Part shown: positions 60,530 through 64,000 of the stretch, piece by piece
Layout of the letters: every line of letters starts with the position of its first letter
Numbering within the stretch: the first letter of the stretch is position 1
Assembly (NCBI GenBank): GCA_025358255.1
Contig: JANYKC010000004.1
Coordinates: forward strand, 1 to 64,000
Origin: Spirochaetaceae bacterium
GTDB lineage: Bacteria; Spirochaetota; Spirochaetia; Treponematales; Rectinemataceae
Length of the DNA: 64,000 nt
Direction: 5' to 3'
Program-made: the position numbers and the translations under genes
The notes under the pieces: model-generated
Seen by the model: only the letters and a program-made list of their open reading frames with translations
What the model was told of the DNA's origin: nothing
Databases searched by the model: none

Positions 60530-60675
60530 CACAGAGGGCACGGAGAGCACGGAGAAAGAGAAGAATGGGGAAGGGAATGGAAGGAACCGGGGGAATCGAA
60601 AGGATCGCGAGGAATACCTCCTGATCCACTTTCATTCTCCTCCTCTTTTCCCACCCTTCCTCCGTGACCTCTGTG
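60530..60675. repeat. Intergenic element bounded by 16-bp inverted repeats
   Basis: CACAGAGGGCACGGAG (60530-60545) and CTCCGTGACCTCTGTG (60660-60675) are inverted with one mismatch. The left half is purine-rich and the right half pyrimidine-rich, so the RNA could fold into a long imperfect hairpin. CACAGAGG-CACGGAG motifs of this kind are familiar as dispersed intergenic repeats in several bacterial groups; no ORF is present. Confidence 0.65.
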
Positions 60676-60722
60676 CGAAAACCTCCGGGTTCTCCGTGGG
60701 AAGCTCTTCCCGCTCTAATGTT

Positions 60723-60751
60723 TTGCCTGATTTGTTGTTTGGGACTATACT
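60723..60751 (+). promoter_or_regulatory. Promoter of the P-loop protein gene
   Basis: TTGCCT (60723-60728), 17-bp spacer, TATACT (60746-60751), about 66 bp before ATG 60818, which has AAAAGGAG. Confidence 0.6.
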
Positions 60752-60817
60752 GAAGGTCCGATGGCATCTGCCCACCCTTCTTTCGACTATCAACACCTGA
60801 CCTGAAAAGGAGTTTCC

Positions 60818-61522
60818 ATGCTGAAAGCGGAGCTAATCGCGAAAAGTCCTATTCGCATCCTCGAGCGCAGCATAGAAGGCGGCCTCATGGCCGGCAGCAT
60901 CGGCGTGATCGCGAGCCGCAAGGGCATTGGCAAGACGAGCGTCCTCGTCCAGCTCGCCCTTGACCGTCTCCTCCAGGGGGAGAAGGTCATCCATGTTTCC
61001 TTCACTGCGCATACAAGCTATGTCATTGCTTGGTATGAAAATATCTTTTCGGAATTGGCCAAACGCAGAAGCCTTGAAAAAGTGGACGAGGTCCGCGACG
61101 ACCTCATGAAAAACCGGGTCATCATGAACTTTGCCCAGGAAGGCGTGTCGATCGACCAGATCCTGCGCTCGCTCAAGGCGATGATCGTGGACGGCGGATT
61201 CAAGGCCAAGACCCTCATCGTGGACGGCTATGACTTCGGCCGCTCGACAAAGGGCGAGCTTTCCAAGGTCAAGGCCTTCGCCGCCGAGATGGGCATCGAG
61301 GTATGGTATTCCTGCACCCTCTTCGGGGAGGAACCCCTCGTAGACAAGAACAACATCCCCGTCATCCTGCGTGAATACATCCAGGACATCGGCGTCCTCA
61401 TCCTTCTCGAGCCCAAGAGCGAGTACATCCACTTCATCGTCGTCAAAGAGCATGACAAGATGAACCCCCAGGACCTCAAGCTCAAGCTCGACGCCAAGAC
61501 CCTCCTGATAGCCGAAACCTGA
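60818..61522 (+). CDS. RecA/KaiC-like P-loop protein of unknown role
   Basis: A 234-residue protein with Walker A VIASRKGIGKTSVLVQLAL near residue 30 and a Walker B-like hydrophobic strand KTLIVDGYDF near 133, plus VIHVSFTAH near 57. The fold suggests a RecA/KaiC-type ATPase without further domains. I believe such proteins are conserved in spirochaetes, but no function is known to me. It is monocistronic: own promoter and a strong terminator. Confidence 0.7.
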   Translation: MLKAELIAKSPIRILERSIEGGLMAGSIGVIASRKGIGKTSVLVQLALDRLLQGEKVIHVSFTAHTSYVIAWYENIFSELAKRRSLEKVDEVRDDLMKNRVIMNFAQEGVSIDQILRSLKAMIVDGGFKAKTLIVDGYDFGRSTKGELSKVKAFAAEMGIEVWYSCTLFGEEPLVDKNNIPVILREYIQDIGVLILLEPKSEYIHFIVVKEHDKMNPQDLKLKLDAKTLLIAET

Positions 61523-61542
61523 TCCACCGATCCGCAAGCATG

Positions 61543-61580
61543 AAGGCCGCCCCGGCGAAAGCCGGAGCGGCCTTTTTTTT
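61543..61580 (+). terminator. Rho-independent terminator
   Basis: AAGGCCGCCCCGGC (61543-61556), GAAA tetraloop, GCCGGAGCGGCCTT (61561-61574) with one internal mismatch, followed by an uninterrupted T run. The 61581-61790 remainder before the next gene shows nothing identifiable. Confidence 0.92.
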
Positions 61581-61790
61581 GCCGTCCCCAAGGGAACCTG
61601 CCCTCAAGGACCGGGAAAAGCAAGTTCTCGCAATGGGCAGGGAGAACACGGAGGGCAGGATAATCGCCGACAAAAATATCGGGACCTTCACCCAATGGAT
61701 CGCCGACGATGACGCCTCCACCAAGACAGGAAACGTCGGGCTCGCGAAGAGATGCGGCAGGTGGCAATCGCCTAGGCCTGGCAGCCCAAG

Positions 61791-63029
61791 CTAGGTCTCC
61801 AGGTCGGCAAGCCCCAGTTCCTTCCGTGCAGCGGCGATCAAGGGAGCAGCCGAAAGCCCGGCTCCCACCGCCTGTCGCATCCACTCATCGGGGGTGAGGC
61901 GCCCGAGGGCGCACATCCTGCCCATCTCCTTCCCCAGGTCCCTGCCCTTGAGGTAGTCCTCGACCTGGAAGGCGACGATATGGCCTATCGGGTAGTCGGC
62001 GAGGTAGAGGGGATTCTCGATCATGTGCGAGTAGGAGCCCAGGATGGTCGCGTCGCGGAGGCCGAAGGCCGGCGCGAAGAGCCTGTTCCATACCGAGCGG
62101 GCGGCATCGAGCACCGCCCCACCAAGCGCCGCCGCCGTCGCGTCCGGGTGGGCATAGAGCCAGCGCCAGACGGCGATGTCCACGAGGGCCACGCCCGCGA
62201 TCTCGCAGGTGGCCCAGTAATCGCCGAGGGCGTCGCTCCGGGCGACGGTTCCGCAACCCAGCACCTCAAGGTCCCGCGCCTGGAAGACAAAGGCGAAGGC
62301 TTCGGTGAAAGCGGTGTTCGGGACGCCCGAGAGGAAGTACTCATCGATGCCGTGGAGGCTGAACACCTGCTCGACATTGTGCCCAAGCTCGTGGAGCGCG
62401 ATGTTGTAGCCCTTGTAGTCCATCCCCTCCGGCCCTATCCGGGTCCTGAGCCTCGCCTTGTCGCTGCGCATGGCCGCAGGCATGGCGTGTCCCGAGCCGT
62501 GGGCCGCGTCCACTTCGATCCGCGCGGCTAGCCATTGCGCGTCCCTCGCGCTGAAGCCCAAAGCGCCGAGGATTCCCGGGATAGCCGCCTGGAAGGCTGC
62601 GGCACTGGGGTAAAGGGCTCGGGTCTTCGCGTCCAGCGCGGCTTCGCCGAGTCGCCGCCCTCCGGTGGGATCATGGAACCAGACATCGAAGGCCTCGAGT
62701 GGACGGCCAAGCCGGATACGCACGGACGCCGCGGCTTTCGCGTAGGTATCGCCATCAAAGGTCGACTCGAGGAGTGACTACACGGCGGCGATGGGAAGCT
62801 CGAGGTTGGCCTCGAAACTGGCGAACAGCGCGTCCAGTTCCGGACCGGAAGGGCAGAAATGGCTTTCGCGAAAGGCCGAGAAAGCCCCGTCATCGCCGTC
62901 TTCCTCCCGCCAGGGCGAGCTTGCGCATTCGATGCCTTCGATCGCCCTCGAGCGCTCGCCCTCCCCGTGCTTCGCCACAAGGGCTTCCGCAAGCTTGATT
63001 CGAAAATCGGGGGCGATCTGCGGGTGCAT
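61791..63029 (-). pseudogene. HELGH zinc metallopeptidase gene with amber stop
   Basis: One frame runs from ATG 63029 (MHPQIAPDFRIKLAEALV) to TAG 61791, interrupted only by TAG at 62778-62780 after ELPIAAV; it resumes SLLESTFDGDTYAKAAA. The downstream part holds the gluzincin site ALHELGHNVEQVF and a probable third ligand Glu in NTAFTEAFAFVFQ, as in M3-like peptidases. Without suppression the catalytic part could be made only from an internal start such as 62723 (310 codons). Both pieces look under protein-level constraint, so the stop is recent or a sequencing error. Confidence 0.75.
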
Positions 63030-63038
63030 CGAATCCTC

Positions 63039-63950
63039 CTATTGCCCTATTCGCATGGCCAGCCTGATCGAACCCAAGAGGCCAGCCCGTCCGCCAAGGG
63101 TGGAGAAGGCGATCCGCGGGGGAAAGGGGGTCATGTGCCTCACATAGGCTTCGAGGGCCGGTCCATGGGCGGCGAGGCTCCGCGAGACTCCACCTCCGAG
63201 CACGATGAGCTCGGGATCCAGGAGGGTGGCGAGGTTGGCCACCGCGGGAAAGAGGAGCTGCAGCCCCCTGTGGATGATGCCGGCAGCCAGGACGTCCCCC
63301 GAGGATGCCAGCCGGAAGATCTCCTCCGCGCCGGCATCATGGGGTTTTCCCGAGCGTTCACGCCATGCGTCCGCTATCCCCACGCCGCTCATCGCCTGTT
63401 CGAGGGCGCCTATGCCGTCCTGGAAGCCCTTGGGGTCATCGGCTTCGGCCACCCAGTAGCCGATCTCGCCCGCGGCATGGTGTGCCCCGTGGAGGACCTG
63501 GCCTCCTGAATAGAAAGCCGAGGAAAGTCCCGTGCCGACATTGACGAAGACGAAGCTCTGCGCGCCTTTGGCGACCCCGAGCCATTCCTCTCCGAGGGCG
63601 GCGCATTTGACGTCATTGAGCAGCGCCACCGGGGCGCGGTAGCGTCCGTGGAGGCTTTCCTCGAGCCAGGGCGGGTCGAGGGCCTTCACGTTGCGTGCCA
63701 GGTGGGCCTTCCCCTCCCAGCAGACAAAGGGCAGTCCGACGCCGATGCCGGCTATCGCGTCCATCTTGCCGGCGAGTCCGGAGACGAGGTCGGAGATGAG
63801 GGCGACAATGGCCTGGCCCAGGCCGTTTTCCTCCTCCTGGGCGTCGCAGGTGGCCACGACGCTTTCGCCGATGATGGTCCCGGACGCATCGGCGGCGGCC
63901 ACCCTGAGGCTTGTGCCGCCGCAGTCCACACCAAGGAAGACAGGGCGCAT
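63039..63950 (-). CDS. ROK-family sugar kinase
   Basis: A 303-residue ROK kinase. The phosphate loop is LGVDCGGTSLRVA near residue 5, catalytic Asp in ALLNDVKCAALGE near 109, VNVGTGLSSAF near 137 and the adenosine-site LIVLGGGVSRS near 245. The usual ROK zinc motif is missing: the GEIGH His is Tyr (AGEIGYW) and no CxCG cysteines follow. Candidate substrates are glucose, GlcNAc or ManNAc; the last two would fit the amino-sugar genes at the window's left. ATG 63950 overlaps the stop of an upstream gene (ATGATG). Confidence 0.88.
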   Translation of the reverse strand: MRPVFLGVDCGGTSLRVAAADASGTIIGESVVATCDAQEEENGLGQAIVALISDLVSGLAGKMDAIAGIGVGLPFVCWEGKAHLARNVKALDPPWLEESLHGRYRAPVALLNDVKCAALGEEWLGVAKGAQSFVFVNVGTGLSSAFYSGGQVLHGAHHAAGEIGYWVAEADDPKGFQDGIGALEQAMSGVGIADAWRERSGKPHDAGAEEIFRLASSGDVLAAGIIHRGLQLLFPAVANLATLLDPELIVLGGGVSRSLAAHGPALEAYVRHMTPFPPRIAFSTLGGRAGLLGSIRLAMRIGQ

Positions 63951-64000
63951 CATGGAATGGCGATCCGGCCGGCCACGCAGGCGCCGCGGGTCATGGGAGG
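63950..64000 (-). CDS. 3' end of an unidentified gene entering from the right edge
   Basis: In-window codons read ...PMTRGACVAGRIAIP, then TGA at 63952-63950, overlapping the ROK kinase start. The gene is transcribed into the kinase gene, so both probably share an operon. Too short to assign. Confidence 0.4.
   Translation of the reverse strand, partial: PPMTRGACVAGRIAIP

Noticed and set aside
59172..60800. 542-codon frame overlapping fusA
   Set aside because: Out-of-frame shadow of the EF-G gene, Arg/His-rich, no domain.
61581..61790. 84-codon frame after the strong terminator (61540-61794)
   Set aside because: Begins inside the terminator stem, has no ribosome site and no recognisable content.

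Overview
The window is a high-G+C (roughly two-thirds by eye) bacterial chromosome segment. It most likely comes from an anaerobic or microaerophilic member of the Spirochaetota. The best pointers are a spirochaete-type elongation factor G, a P-loop protein and lipoproteins of the kind seen in spirochaetes, and an anaerobe-style repertoire (indolepyruvate:ferredoxin oxidoreductase, reverse rubrerythrin, hemerythrin, TRAP transport). This placement is inference; no rRNA or tRNA gene was recognised.

Layout. 1-6.4 kb is an eroding amino-sugar/peptide-uptake locus: an IS1634-type transposase running off the left edge, a dapA-oppF deletion chimera, a doubly broken GntR gene, an SGNH hydrolase, and a sialate-lyase-like gene with a one-base frameshift next to an intact N-acylglucosamine 2-epimerase. 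6.4-14.5 kb holds a second GntR regulator, an AEC carrier, a PlsC-like acyltransferase, a 1387-residue hybrid sensor with a double seven-bladed propeller, and nagA. 14.6-20.8 kb holds a BaiN/HI0933-type flavoprotein, iorAB, a nitroreductase, an alpha/beta hydrolase and a TetR regulator with a clear operator. 20.8-28.5 kb carries a solute-binding sensor kinase, a class III cyclase, a FecR-domain protein, an M3 peptidase and a divergent DUF2917/MocR pair. 28.5-36.5 kb has an oxygen-defence group (reverse rubrerythrin, Fur/PerR, hemerythrin), then MFS, thioredoxin, a lipoprotein, rpiB, DUF218, thioesterase and a beta-CASP nuclease.

36.5-45.2 kb begins with a SecA-like pseudogene carrying three different tandem duplications, then a cyclic-nucleotide-domain protein, a two-component pair, an esterase, an M28 peptidase, a 50-residue lipoprotein and aspS. 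45.8-55.2 kb is a ten-gene, tightly overlapping minus-strand operon: IclR, TRAP DctPQM, three URO-D superfamily proteins, two DapA-type aldolases and an RraA-type protein. It looks like uptake and breakdown of an unidentified organic acid and is the best candidate here for an undescribed pathway. 55.4-57.5 kb is a YtrA-type ABC operon with its operator. 57.5-64 kb has cyclase relics, fusA, a P-loop protein, a metallopeptidase broken by an amber codon, and a ROK kinase.

Two themes cut across the window. First, decay: nine loci are broken by frameshifts, stops, deletions or truncation. Second, short tandem duplications (9-42 bp units) recur; one 19-bp duplication demonstrably destroys a reading frame. 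Several genes also have a good -10 box only 6-7 nt before ATG and no Shine-Dalgarno sequence, which suggests leaderless transcripts.
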